The notes under the pieces are model-generated. The model saw only the letters and a list, made by a program, of their open reading frames with translations. It had not been told where the DNA came from and ran no database searches. 28,271 bases of DNA from Streptomyces sp. Edi2 (GTDB lineage Bacteria; Actinomycetota; Actinomycetes; Streptomycetales; Streptomycetaceae): positions 1 through 28,271 of the forward strand of contig NZ_JBEJGX010000006.1 in assembly GCF_040253635.1 (NCBI RefSeq), written 5' to 3'. This document shows, piece after piece, positions 1-8,341 of the stretch. Made by a program: the position numbers and the translations under genes. Each line of letters begins with the position of its first letter. Position 1 is the first letter of the stretch.

Positions 1-510
1 CACGCATTCGCTAAGGTTAAACGTAACTTGGTTTGTTCCCTGAACAGCACCTCCGTCGATCTCAGTTCTGATTTAGGCTCAGTTTTGTACCGGCAGCTGC
101 CCGGCCAGGTGGGCGCCCTCCTCCGCAGTGATACCTCGTTGGAGGTTGTAGTCGTACTGCAGCTGGTTAACGGGGCTGCTTGCCGGATAGACGTCCTCCC
201 TGTTGCGGCCGGCCGATGAGGACCGCCAAGAAGGCCGGGCCTGCCTGGCTCCGGTGGGCCACGAGACACAGATGGCGGTGAGTGTGAGTCCGCGGTCATG
301 GGGAAGTGGCTGGCTGGTGCGGCTGGCAACATGGTTCGCCTGTCGGGAACGGCCGCCGCGTGACACGCAACGTGACCAGCACCACTCAGAATTACTTATC
401 GGTACGGTCTCGGTGTCCATGTGGAACTGTGCGCAGAATTTACTCATTGCGACTCATGGTGCAGATGGCTATCTCTGCCCCTTTGTGGTGCATTGAATTC
501 GGGGGCGTGT
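1..510. other. Left-edge non-coding stretch, no gene recognised
   Basis: The first 90 bases are noticeably richer in A and T than the rest. A minus-strand reading frame ends at base 79 with a natural-looking tail (…GAHLAGQLPVQN), which could be the last codons of a lost gene, but its upstream part reads as random high-GC translation. Nothing else here resembles a known protein. The promoter of the nuclease gene that begins near 511 should lie in the right half, but I see no convincing -35/-10 pair. Confidence 0.3.
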
Positions 511-2166
511 GTGAGTCAGACGAAGTCGGGCGCCGGGATGTACTTGCAGCGGCTCGCCATCAACAACTTCCGGTCCTGTTATGACGTGGAGGTCGAGTTC
601 CGCCCCGACATCACCCTCCTGGTTGGGGAGAACAACTCCGGCAAGTCCAACGTCATCGAAGCGCTGCGGCTGGCCACCACGCCGCTCAACCGCCGGGCCA
701 CCCGGTGGCTGGAGGAAACCGACCTCGCCCACGGCCGGGAGAGCGATGAGGTGTCCTTCCGTGCGACCTACGCCGGGCTGACGATGGCGCAGCGGGCGCA
801 CTACATCACGGCGCTGGACACCGAGACGAACCTGGCCACCTACACCACGACCTATCAGCGGGACGCCGCACGGCAGCAGATGCGGCCCAACGTGACCGCC
901 GGGCCGGTTGACGGGCCCGACGCGGAGGCGGACAAGCGCGACCAGATCGCCCACGTCTACCTGGCCCCGCTGCGCGACGCGCAGCGGGAGCTGGCCTCCT
1001 CGGACGGCAACCGGCTGCCCGCATCATCAAATATCTCACCAGCGACAAGGAGCGTGACGAATTCCGCAGCCAGGCGAATGAGTCCTTCACGAAGCTCAAG
1101 GACCATCCGGTCCTGATCTCCACGACCAAGGAGATCCAAGGACACCTGGGAGAGCTGACGAACGCGGTGCGCGGGCAGACCGTGGAGGTCTCCTTCGCCG
1201 ATTACGAGCTGCACCGCCTGGCCCGCAGCCTGCGCGTGAAGATGGCCGAGGTGGGCATCCCGCCGACCGACCTGACCGAGTCGGGCCTGGGCTATGCCAA
1301 CCTGCTCTTCATCGCGACCGTCATCCTGGAGCTGCGCAACGCCCAAGACGTGGAGCTGACCATCTTCCTGGTGGAGGAACCCGAGGCGCACCTGCACCCC
1401 CAACTGCAGGCGGTGTTGCTGGACTACCTGTGCGAACAGGCCACGGCCTCGCTGAAGGACGACCCCCACGGCCCGGCTGGCCGCATCCAGGTGATTGCGA
1501 CCGCCCACTCCCCCAACCTGGCCGAGCAGCATCGGCATCGAGAACGTCGTGGCCCTGCGCACGCAGTTGACGAACGAGACGGTCCAGGTCGCCGAGGGGA
1601 GCCCGGCGCAGGACGCGGGTGCTGCCGCTGGCCGCGCTGGACCTCACGGACGAACTGACCGTCGTGACCGACGGCGACCCGGGCCTTCCCGACGAGGAGA
1701 AGGAGAGCGGGCCGGCCGGCACCCCGGTTGCGGCCGCCGCCGACGCGGAGGGGGGTGAGGAGGACGAGCCGGATGACGAGGAGGAGAGCGCGGTGGACAA
1801 CCGCAAGGACCGCCTGCTCGCCCATGCTGTATCCATCGGGGCGCAGGGTCGCTTGATCGTGGTCGAGGCCCAGCACGCCCTGGAGGCGGACCTGCTCGCC
1901 CCCGAGGTTAACGAGCCGGTGCTGCGGGCCGCCTTCCTCAAGCAGCGCCCCCGCTCGCAGAAGAAGTGGCGCGAGATCCTCAGCGAGGAGCGGGGCCGTG
2001 CCTGGGGCCTCTACCTGAAGCTGCGCAAGCACAAGAAGTTCATCAGCAAGGGCGAGTTCGCGCACGACGTGGCCCTGGCCATCGAAAACGGCGACGCTTC
2101 CCAGGCGCCCCCTACCTGGATGCGGCCATCCGCGGGGTGCTGCAGGACCGCGGCGGTGAAGGGTGA
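511..2166 (+). pseudogene. gajA: Decayed OLD-family ATPase/Toprim nuclease (Gabija GajA-like)
   Basis: In Gabija, GajA is an ATP-regulated DNA nuclease with an OLD-type ABC ATPase followed by a Toprim domain. Here the N-terminus reads LAINNFRSC and then Walker A GENNSGKSN (bases 625-651). The ATPase end carries LVEEPEAHLHPQLQ (Walker B, near 1370-1410) and ATAHSPNLA (near 1500). The reading frame is lost near 1017, 1525, 1610 and 2105, and the correct sense resumes in another frame each time. At about 1650 the sequence passes straight from LAALDLTD to VVTDGDPG. The Toprim glutamate motif (VEGxxE type) expected between them is missing, which looks like an internal deletion. The last frame ends at TGA 2164-2166 and overlaps the helicase start. 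The start is uncertain: GTG 511 has a G-rich tract just upstream, and ATG 538 is the alternative. It is unlikely to be functional. Confidence 0.75.
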
Positions 2167-3691
2167 ACGATCCGGACCTGAGCGAGGCCCAGCAGGCGCT
2201 GGTCGATGCCGAGGAGAGCCTGTTCGCTGCTGTCTGCCCGGGCGCAGGCAAGACCCGGGCCATGGTGGCCCGGTAGGACAGTGCGCGGTTCCGCCTGCCG
2301 GAGATGGGACGGGCACGGGACCTGGACGTGGCGTGGTTCGATTTCGAGCCGGACGGGCGGGCCCACCTGATCCTCGGACGGGTGCTTCAGGCCTTCGGTG
2401 ATGCTGCGGCGCACCGCATGCTGGCCCGGCGCAAGCCGGAGGCGGAGAGCCAGGCGGCGCACCTCTTCGGGCGGCTGCTGTGTGCCGGCACGGTCAGCTG
2501 TGAGGCGGCTCGTATCTTGGCCGAGTACCGGCTGGGCATCCCCGACGAGCGGGCGGTCTCGCGCCGCTGCTGCGGGCCCGCTTCGCAGAGAGCATCGTGG
2601 ACGAGGTCCAGGACTGCGGCCGGGAGGAACTGCTCATCCTGCGGGACTGCGGGGTGCGCATCGTCATGGTGGGCGACCTGGACGAGGTGATCTATGAGTT
2701 CCGCAACGCCACGTCTGTGGCCGTGGAGGAGTTCGCGGCCGGCCTCTCTGGGCGTATCCCGCTGGGGACAACTGGCGCAGGTTCCCGGCCGGCTGCGCCT
2801 TCAACAGCGCGCTGCGCTCCTGCCGGCTGGCCGAGACGGCCTGCGGGGATGCCTGCCTGACCCAGCACTCGGTGCATCTGCTTCAGTTCACCAAGCTCGA
2901 CCAGATCGTGCCCGCGGCGCTGGAGGTGGCCGAGCGGTATGAGCTGAGCGCAAAGGAGATGGTGCTGCTTTCCCACGCCGAGGCGCATGGCATGAAGGCA
3001 GTCGGCGCGGCGAACATCGACAGTACCGCCAGCTCCCGGGTGCTGGCCATCGCAAGTGCCGGCTTCCAGCTCCGCTCTCGGCAGACGGCGCCCAAGACGC
3101 GTCGCAGGGCTCTGGCGCAGGTGCAGCGCGCTGTGCTGGCGGTCCTCATCGCCGACCGGGCCACCGCGGACCACAGCCTCGCCGCCCTGTGCGAGGAGGC
3201 GGGCCTCGAGCGGCGCTGGCTGGAGGGCTTCGCGGTGCGCATGGCGCTTGCCCTGGGCCCCACCGGCCAGACCAGCAGGCGTTCGCCGCCGAGGTCCGTG
3301 CCTTCCTCAAGGTGGCCTCCTGGGGCGTGGTGCCTCCTCCCGACCCCGCCGTCCTGAGTCGGCTGTTCAAGGTCCCCTTGGGCTCTGCGTGGGCGGGTGT
3401 CGCCGGGTTCGGGACCACTCCGGCGGTCCGCCACTCCACCGTCCACGGCGTCAAGGGCATGGAGTTCCCCGGCGTCGTGTTGGTGCTGCCCGAACGGCTG
3501 CGGGTGCACCCGGTGACCGGGCGCACGGTCCTGGATGACTGGGAGGGCGACCACGATTCTGAGGCCCGGCGGTTCTGTGCGTCGCTGGCTCCCGCGCCCG
3601 GTGGCTGCTGATCTGCGCGGTCCACCGCAAGTATGCTGACCGTGTCTCGGCGCTCCTGACGGCTCGGTGCGTGCCGCATCTTGAGGCGTAG
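2163..3691 (+). pseudogene. gajB: Decayed UvrD/Rep-type helicase (Gabija GajB-like)
   Basis: GTG 2163 overlaps the preceding stop as GTGA, with GAAGG just upstream, so the pair was translationally coupled. The frame begins with an N-terminal Q-motif-like region and Walker A CPGAGKTR, then hits TAG at 2274. Further pieces lie in shifting frames: WFDFEPDG, Walker B VDEVQDCG (about 2595-2620), VMVGDLDE, GDNWR (about 2767) and HGVKGMEFPGVVL (about 3448-3485). The final VHRKYADRVSALL part ends at TAG 3689-3691. After Walker A the expected motif Ia (SFTN-type) is absent, which points to a deletion at about 2275. Shifts also occur near 2570, 2760, 3285 and 3590. An OLD nuclease followed by a UvrD helicase is the diagnostic Gabija arrangement. 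The remaining span is close to the usual GajB length of roughly 500 codons, but at least five lesions make it a pseudogene. Confidence 0.72.
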
Positions 3692-4408
3692 GAAGGGTGG
3701 GCGAGGCGGCCGGGGTCGCGCTGTGCGCGGCGCGGGGTGCGGTCCTTCGCTCCCGCCGTTCGACTTCTTGGGGTGCCGTCGTCTGCGTGTGGCTTTTTGC
3801 GCTGCCTCATGGCGTGTCGGGCATCGGAGTCTCAGCTTCGTGTCGCTTCCTCGGCGGTCTGTCGTGATCGGAGCAGACCGCCGAGCTTGTGACCTGGGCC
3901 GTCGCGCACCCTCCGAGTCAGCAGCCCGCAGATCTGCCAGCTGTGGGTTGCCAGGTGGTTTGGGGCGAGCGCGGTGTCGGGTCGGCAGTGCGGGCACAGG
4001 TCGACGTCGCCAGCGAGGGTCTGGTCGTGGGCTGCCGGAGCAGGACGTGCGTAGAAACTCCGGGCGTGTGAGGCGCTCGATCGCGCTGTGCGTGCGAGGA
4101 GCTTTCCCGGGCCCTGGTCGGATGGGTGGATCAGCGCGATCCGGCGAAGAGATTGTGGGAACGCGGTATGCCCGCCGCGCCCTCGTTTTCTCTGGACGCT
4201 GGCGCCGACCTGGCGGACGTCTTCGTCCACGACTTGCTGAGGGCGTACGAGCCGCGCGTTGGTGGCCGCGGCGATAGGGCTGGGGCCGGCTCGGCAAGGA
4301 GGCCGGGGCCGGCCGGATGGTCGCGGTCTTGCGATCGCACGACGGATAGCCACCTGCACGGGTGGTGGCACGCACCGCGAGCGTGCCGACTTCGCTTGTG
4401 CCGTTGTG
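3692..4408. other. Convergent intergenic region, no recognised gene
   Basis: This stretch lies between the end of the helicase remnant on the plus strand and the end of the Tpg-like gene on the minus strand. One minus-strand frame (stop at 3832) contains a CPHC…HSWQIC pattern that could be a zinc-ribbon-like remnant, but the surrounding translation is Arg/Pro/Ala-rich and unconvincing, and no start with a ribosome binding site was found. I treat it as spacer or debris. Confidence 0.3.
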
Positions 4409-5029
4409 TCAGGCGCCGAGGCCGATGTGGGAGACGTAGGTGTAGGCGCCCCAGTCGCTGTCGAGTTCGGCGATGACGTCGTCCCAGAGTTCTTCGAGTT
4501 TGTCGACGTCGCCGGCGACCATGGCTTCGACGGCGTCGTCCCAGATGTAGCGGACCTGGAAGCGGCGGACGCGCAGGTTGTCGCGGCGGCGGGTGGGGGT
4601 GACGGCGTCCTGGTTGATGGGGTGGATTTCGATCTTGGTGCCCTGGCCGCCGTGGTTGAGGTGCTGCTGGAAGGCGTGGGGGTTGGCCATGACGTTGTGG
4701 GCGCGCAGGTTCCAGTAGGCGGTGTCGATGGCTTCGCGGTTGGCGGGCTTGGGGGTCTGCTTGCCGCCTGTCCACTTGCGGAGGGTGTGAGAGGTGGCAG
4801 TGATGCCGGCCTCGGCCAGTGCCCGGAGGCCGCCTCGGTGGGTGGTGAGGTATTTCATGCGGGCCATGAGGCCGCGGCGGGTGGTGACGGGGGACTTGAT
4901 GCCGCCCTCGACGATCATGCGTTCGAGGGCGTCTTCGAGGGCGCGGCCCAGGGCGATTTTGCCGTGGACGTTGCCGGGGTCGAGGTTGGCGCCGTACCTG
5001 CCGAAGTTCTTCCAACCGTCGGTGGACAT
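4409..5029 (-). CDS. Tpg-like telomere terminal protein (divergent)
   Basis: The protein is 206 residues. Streptomyces terminal proteins are about 180-260 residues; they bind covalently to the 5' ends of linear replicons and prime end-patching synthesis. The layout matches what I know of Tpg. A short N-terminal helix (ALGRALEDALERM, about 26-38) precedes a basic helix-turn-helix (about 52-105) with MARMKYLTTHRGGLRALA and then SHTLRKWTGGKQTPKP, equivalent to the RYL…GGTKAVA…RTVERY region of Tpg. The C-terminal half ends in an acidic helical stretch (DDAVEAMVAGDVDKLEELW). The start ATG at 5029 shares one base with the TAA of the upstream gene (TAATG), so translation is coupled. Order and coupling match the chromosomal tap-tpg operon. 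The protein diverges from canonical Tpg, and the priming residue cannot be assigned by eye. A plain HTH DNA-binding partner is the alternative. Confidence 0.62.
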   Translation of the reverse strand: MSTDGWKNFGRYGANLDPGNVHGKIALGRALEDALERMIVEGGIKSPVTTRRGLMARMKYLTTHRGGLRALAEAGITATSHTLRKWTGGKQTPKPANREAIDTAYWNLRAHNVMANPHAFQQHLNHGGQGTKIEIHPINQDAVTPTRRRDNLRVRRFQVRYIWDDAVEAMVAGDVDKLEELWDDVIAELDSDWGAYTYVSHIGLGA

Positions 5030-7449
5030 TAGCGGGGCGTCTTCCTGGAGCGGGGCAGGGTGTATTCGTCTTTGCTCTTGAGCTGTCCGGTGAGGCGGCC
5101 TTCTTCGAAGACGGTGCGCCAGTCGGTGTCTCCGGTGATGTGGAGTTCGTCGGTGCCGCGTACGCGGACGACGGTGAGGCCGTTTGTGTGGGCGCGGTGG
5201 GCTTTGAGCCAGAGGTTGGCGAAGGCCTGGCTGCGGATGATGTGCATCCAGTCGGGGCGGCGGATGTCGCGGTTGACGCTGGATTCGCCGATGGTGGAGA
5301 CGAATTTTGAGTACATGGCCTTGATGTATTCGAGGGTGACGTCGTCGCGGTTGTCGATGGCGGTGTGGCGGGCATCGGTGAGGACGCGGCGGAACTTCTC
5401 CAGGAGGCCTTCGGTGGCGCCGGAGGTCCAGGCTTCGGTGATGTGGGGGGCCTCGCACAGGCCGAGCTTGTGGCAGCGGATGAGGAGGCGGATGGTGGCA
5501 TCGTCCAGGAGGACGGGGCCTTCCTCATGGCGGTTGCCGATGGGGTCGGGGAGATCGGGGTGGTCCCAGGCGGGGCGGGCCGGGAGGCGATAGATGCCCG
5601 AGCGCTTGGGCTCGAAGCCGCCGTCGGCGTCGTAGTGGAGAGCGCCGATGGGCAGGTAGGTCTTGAAGGCGGAAAGGTAGGCGGCGTTGGTGTCCAGGGA
5701 AGTGACAGCCACAGGAGCTCCGCCGTCGCGGAGGCGGGCGGCGAGGGGGGTGTTCTCCCAGTTGTGGCGGCCCTCCCAGATGTCGTCCGCTCCGTCCTTG
5801 GTCTTCTTCCTCAAGAAGTCGAGGGTCTCGGGGTAAACGGTGTGCTCGTAATTGCCGCCGACCCGGGTCGCCTCGAAGAGCTCCATGCCGTTGGGGATCG
5901 CTTGCTTGACGAGGGTTTCCGTAGCCGCGTCGGTGTCGCCGTCGTGATCCTCCAGGGCGCGCTCGACTGCGGTGGTGATCATCTGAGTGAAGTGGCTGTA
6001 GTCCCGGCCGGCGTAGGTGGAGCTGCGGGGCGTTGTGGGGCGCGCGGAGACGGGGGCGAGGGTGGACTGGGGGGCCGGTTGGGAGGGCGCGGGTGAGCTG
6101 GAGGCCGGGTTGGGGGGCGGCGTGGGGTCAGCGGTGGGGCTGGTGTGGGGGGCGGGGTCGGTGAAGCGGGCATGGGGCAGGTCGGCGGTCAGGGCGAGGT
6201 CGGCGAGCGTGCCCAGGTCCCGCTCGGTGACGGTGAGGTGGGCCCGGGTCTCCTCGCGGCTGAGGAGGAGGGTGAGGTCGGCGTTCACCGTGGCCAGGAC
6301 GGCGGGGTCGTCGGTGTCCAGAGCGGCCAGGACTGGGATGTTGTGGGCGCGGGCGAGGTGTGCGAGGGCTTGCACGGCGTCTGCGATGGCCTGGTGGCCG
6401 GATAGGGGCAGGCGGGGGTCGTGGGTGGTCTGGAGGCGGTCGACGACCAGCAGCGCGAGGTCAGGGATGTCGGGAACGGTAGAAGCGATCGCGGCTGCAT
6501 CAAGGTCGCTGCCGTCGTCGATGAGCAGCGGCGCCTGGGTGAGCTGGTGGGCGGCGTCGGCGGCGGCCTGCTGTTCGTCGGGGGTGAGGGTGGCGGCGCG
6601 CAGGCGACGGTAGTCGACGGGGGCGAGGGCGGCGATCAGGCGGGCGGCGACGTCGGCGCGGGTCAGCCCGGAGGCGGCGTAGAGGACGGGGAGGTGGTGG
6701 GCGAGGGCAGCGGTGCGGGCCGCGGTAGCAGCAAGGAGGCTGGCTCCGGCACCAGGTTCACCGGCGATGAGGTAGAAGCGGCCGGCCTGGAGGCCGCCGA
6801 GGGCTTGATCGAGGGCCGTGATCCCCGTGGATAGGCCTGGGAGGCTGCCTGCGTCGGGCTCGTTGTCGGCGGTGGGGAGGGTGGCCAGGGCCTCGGCGAA
6901 AGGAGCCAGACGACGCGACGCAGTTGCGGGCGCACTGGTCTGTTGTGCCAGGGAGTGTTGGGGAGTGTGTGCGGTCGGCGACGCGGGAGCCTTGAGTTCT
7001 GTGGTGAAGGTGCTCTGGCCCGTGGGGGTAGCAGGCGACGCGGCAGTGGTGTCCGCGGCGTTGCGGGGCAGTTGCTTGCTTGGGATGCGTGCCGGGGTAG
7101 CGGCCGCTGCGGGCGTGTGGGCAGTGGTTTGCGGGATGAGGACGGCGACTGCGGTGGAGTGACGGCGCAGCACCTGTGGGTGGCCCTCGGCAGCATGCTG
7201 GATGAGGTCGCCCAGTTTCTTGCGGGCTTGGGCGGTCGGCCAGGACGGGGCGGTGGTCAGTTCACACCCGGCTGCCTCGGCGGCGGCGGGTGAGACCAGC
7301 AGTGCCCTGTGCTCTTGGCCCTCGCTTTTGCGTGCGAGCGGGATGGCCTGCCCCTCGCCTGCGGCTTTCACCAGCTGCGGCAGCATCCCGCGCGCCTCGT
7401 GCAGCGTCGACGGCACGGACGCAGCAGGCGGCGTGACCTCGTTCGACAC
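5029..7449 (-). CDS. Phd x2 / DnaB-RecA-like / Tap-like palm fusion protein
   Basis: The protein is 806 residues, starting at GTG 7449 with GGGAG seven bases upstream. Residues 14-60 and 70-106 look like two Phd/YefM-type repeats (SWPTAQARKKLGDLIQHAAE is the clearer one). A Pro/Ala/Thr linker follows. Residues about 200-425 resemble the DnaB C-terminal RecA fold: LSTGITALDQALGGLQAG, a Walker A position GEPGAGAS (230-237) with Ala replacing Lys, Walker B LLVVDRLQTT (333-342), and NADLTLLLSRE. After a Pro-rich linker (432-475), residues 480-806 resemble the C-terminal half of Streptomyces telomere-associated protein Tap. They carry a motif A-like LDTNAAY (585-591), a motif B-like YIKAMYSKFVSTIGES (708-723), RRPDW, and a motif C-like RGTDELHI (764-771). 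Tap is known to work with Tpg at replicon ends and has reported primase/polymerase-type activity. The Tpg-like gene directly downstream supports this role. Whether this protein is catalytic is inference. Confidence 0.65.
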   Translation of the reverse strand: MSNEVTPPAASVPSTLHEARGMLPQLVKAAGEGQAIPLARKSEGQEHRALLVSPAAAEAAGCELTTAPSWPTAQARKKLGDLIQHAAEGHPQVLRRHSTAVAVLIPQTTAHTPAAAATPARIPSKQLPRNAADTTAASPATPTGQSTFTTELKAPASPTAHTPQHSLAQQTSAPATASRRLAPFAEALATLPTADNEPDAGSLPGLSTGITALDQALGGLQAGRFYLIAGEPGAGASLLAATAARTAALAHHLPVLYAASGLTRADVAARLIAALAPVDYRRLRAATLTPDEQQAAADAAHQLTQAPLLIDDGSDLDAAAIASTVPDIPDLALLVVDRLQTTHDPRLPLSGHQAIADAVQALAHLARAHNIPVLAALDTDDPAVLATVNADLTLLLSREETRAHLTVTERDLGTLADLALTADLPHARFTDPAPHTSPTADPTPPPNPASSSPAPSQPAPQSTLAPVSARPTTPRSSTYAGRDYSHFTQMITTAVERALEDHDGDTDAATETLVKQAIPNGMELFEATRVGGNYEHTVYPETLDFLRKKTKDGADDIWEGRHNWENTPLAARLRDGGAPVAVTSLDTNAAYLSAFKTYLPIGALHYDADGGFEPKRSGIYRLPARPAWDHPDLPDPIGNRHEEGPVLLDDATIRLLIRCHKLGLCEAPHITEAWTSGATEGLLEKFRRVLTDARHTAIDNRDDVTLEYIKAMYSKFVSTIGESSVNRDIRRPDWMHIIRSQAFANLWLKAHRAHTNGLTVVRVRGTDELHITGDTDWRTVFEEGRLTGQLKSKDEYTLPRSRKTPR

Positions 7450-7484
7450 TTCAGCACTCCCAACTGCACTTCAGGCATGAGCTG

Positions 7485-7511
7485 CTGGTGGGGTGACACG
7501 CACTCCACCAG
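7485..7511 (-). promoter_or_regulatory. 11-bp hairpin/dyad in the tap-like leader
   Basis: CTGGTGGGGTG and CACTCCACCAG pair across a 5-base loop (10 exact pairs plus one G-T). The dyad lies 36-62 bases ahead of the GTG start of the 806-residue gene and just downstream of a possible start site. It could be an operator for the HTH partner or the Phd-like repeats, or a leader hairpin. Confidence 0.45.
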
Positions 7512-7524
7512 AAAACGTAACGTC

Positions 7525-7530
7525 ACCCTA
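7525..7530 (-). promoter_or_regulatory. Candidate -10 box for the tap-tpg-like operon
   Basis: Read on the minus strand this is TAGGGT, close to the Streptomyces TAGRRT -10 consensus, about 75 bases upstream of the GTG start. No clear TTGACA-type -35 lies 16-18 bases further up, so this is only a candidate. Confidence 0.25.
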
Positions 7531-7711
7531 GCAATACGGGAGCACGTGTCGGTACAAAAGGCGGAGGTCGGTTACAGAACTGGAGCACCGGGGCGTGCGA
7601 GCCGTCTGGGCATCCGCGTGAATGGCCTCAAAGCTGTGTTGGGTGGCATCGACCGGAATGTGGGAGGTGCGGGCTGGGAGGGCGTGTCAGCAGCAGCTGG
7701 TGAGCTGACTG

Positions 7712-8186
7712 TTGCAAAGGCGAGGATGTTTCTATCGTCCGCCGGGCAGACGCCTCGCCTGCCTGGTGTTCGCCGATCCCCTGCCGCCGCGGGGGCTCAC
7801 CTGGCGACAAATGGTCACCTGGTGGACGAAGCGCAAGCCCGACGTTGACCAGAAGACGGCGGCAAGCAGATTGTACTGCCGTCTGTACCGGTTGCTGGAC
7901 TCCCCGCCCGAGCAGATGCTCATGCGCATCTGCTGCGCCCGATACGCCGAGGGAGGCAGCTTCGGCCTACCCGCACGGATCCTCAGGTCTACCTCCGCTA
8001 CGCCCCCTACACCCGGCACAGCGGCAAGCAGTCCGGAGCTCTGTACCGGCAGCGGATGGATTTCCTGCTGCCGGCGCCGGACCGCTCCCGCATCGTCATC
8101 GAGGTCGATGACGTAAGCACTACGGCCGCAAGAACCCGTCCGATGGACATGGGCTCTTCTCCTGGACCGCTGTGCCGCGGCAGTAG
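7712..8186 (+). pseudogene. Broken AbiJ_NTD3-type nuclease (C-terminal remnant)
   Basis: The readable pieces are TWRQMVTWWTKRK, then LLDSPPEQMLMRICCARYAE, then (after a frameshift near 7972) QVYLRYAPYTRHSGKQ and YRQRMDFLLPAPDRSRIVIE. After a second one-base loss near 8114 follow VKHYGRKNPSDGHGLFSW and a TAG at 8184. The order matches the C-terminal part of Streptomyces proteins annotated with an AbiJ_NTD3 domain. In these, a PD-(D/E)xK-like core (D of QRMDF, E-x-D of IEVDD, then KHY) follows an abortive-infection N-terminal domain. The N-terminal domain and the segment after FSW are not present, so the gene is truncated at both ends. The left boundary is approximate. The family is from memory; a restriction-endonuclease-like fragment is the safe description. 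Confidence 0.55.
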
Positions 8187-8341
8187 AGGAGCCTCACGAG
8201 GGTCACTTCGCGTCAGTCGGGGCTCGCCTCCCCGCCTCGACGTACTCTTCGCGCCACGCCGGACGGGCGCGCACAATGATTCTGCATCGTGTCGTGTCGA
8301 GAACAGGGTGGAAAGGGCACCGATCCGGTCAAAGATGGCTC

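Noticed and set aside
3146..4375. Long minus-strand open frame of about 409 codons
   Set aside because: Pro/Arg-rich translation with no domain pattern; it is antisense to the helicase remnant and to spacer.
5030..5458. Upstream extension of the Tpg-like frame to 5458
   Set aside because: It overlaps the end of the Tap-like gene and reads as His/Pro/Arg-rich shadow sequence; the TAATG-coupled ATG at 5029 is a natural start.
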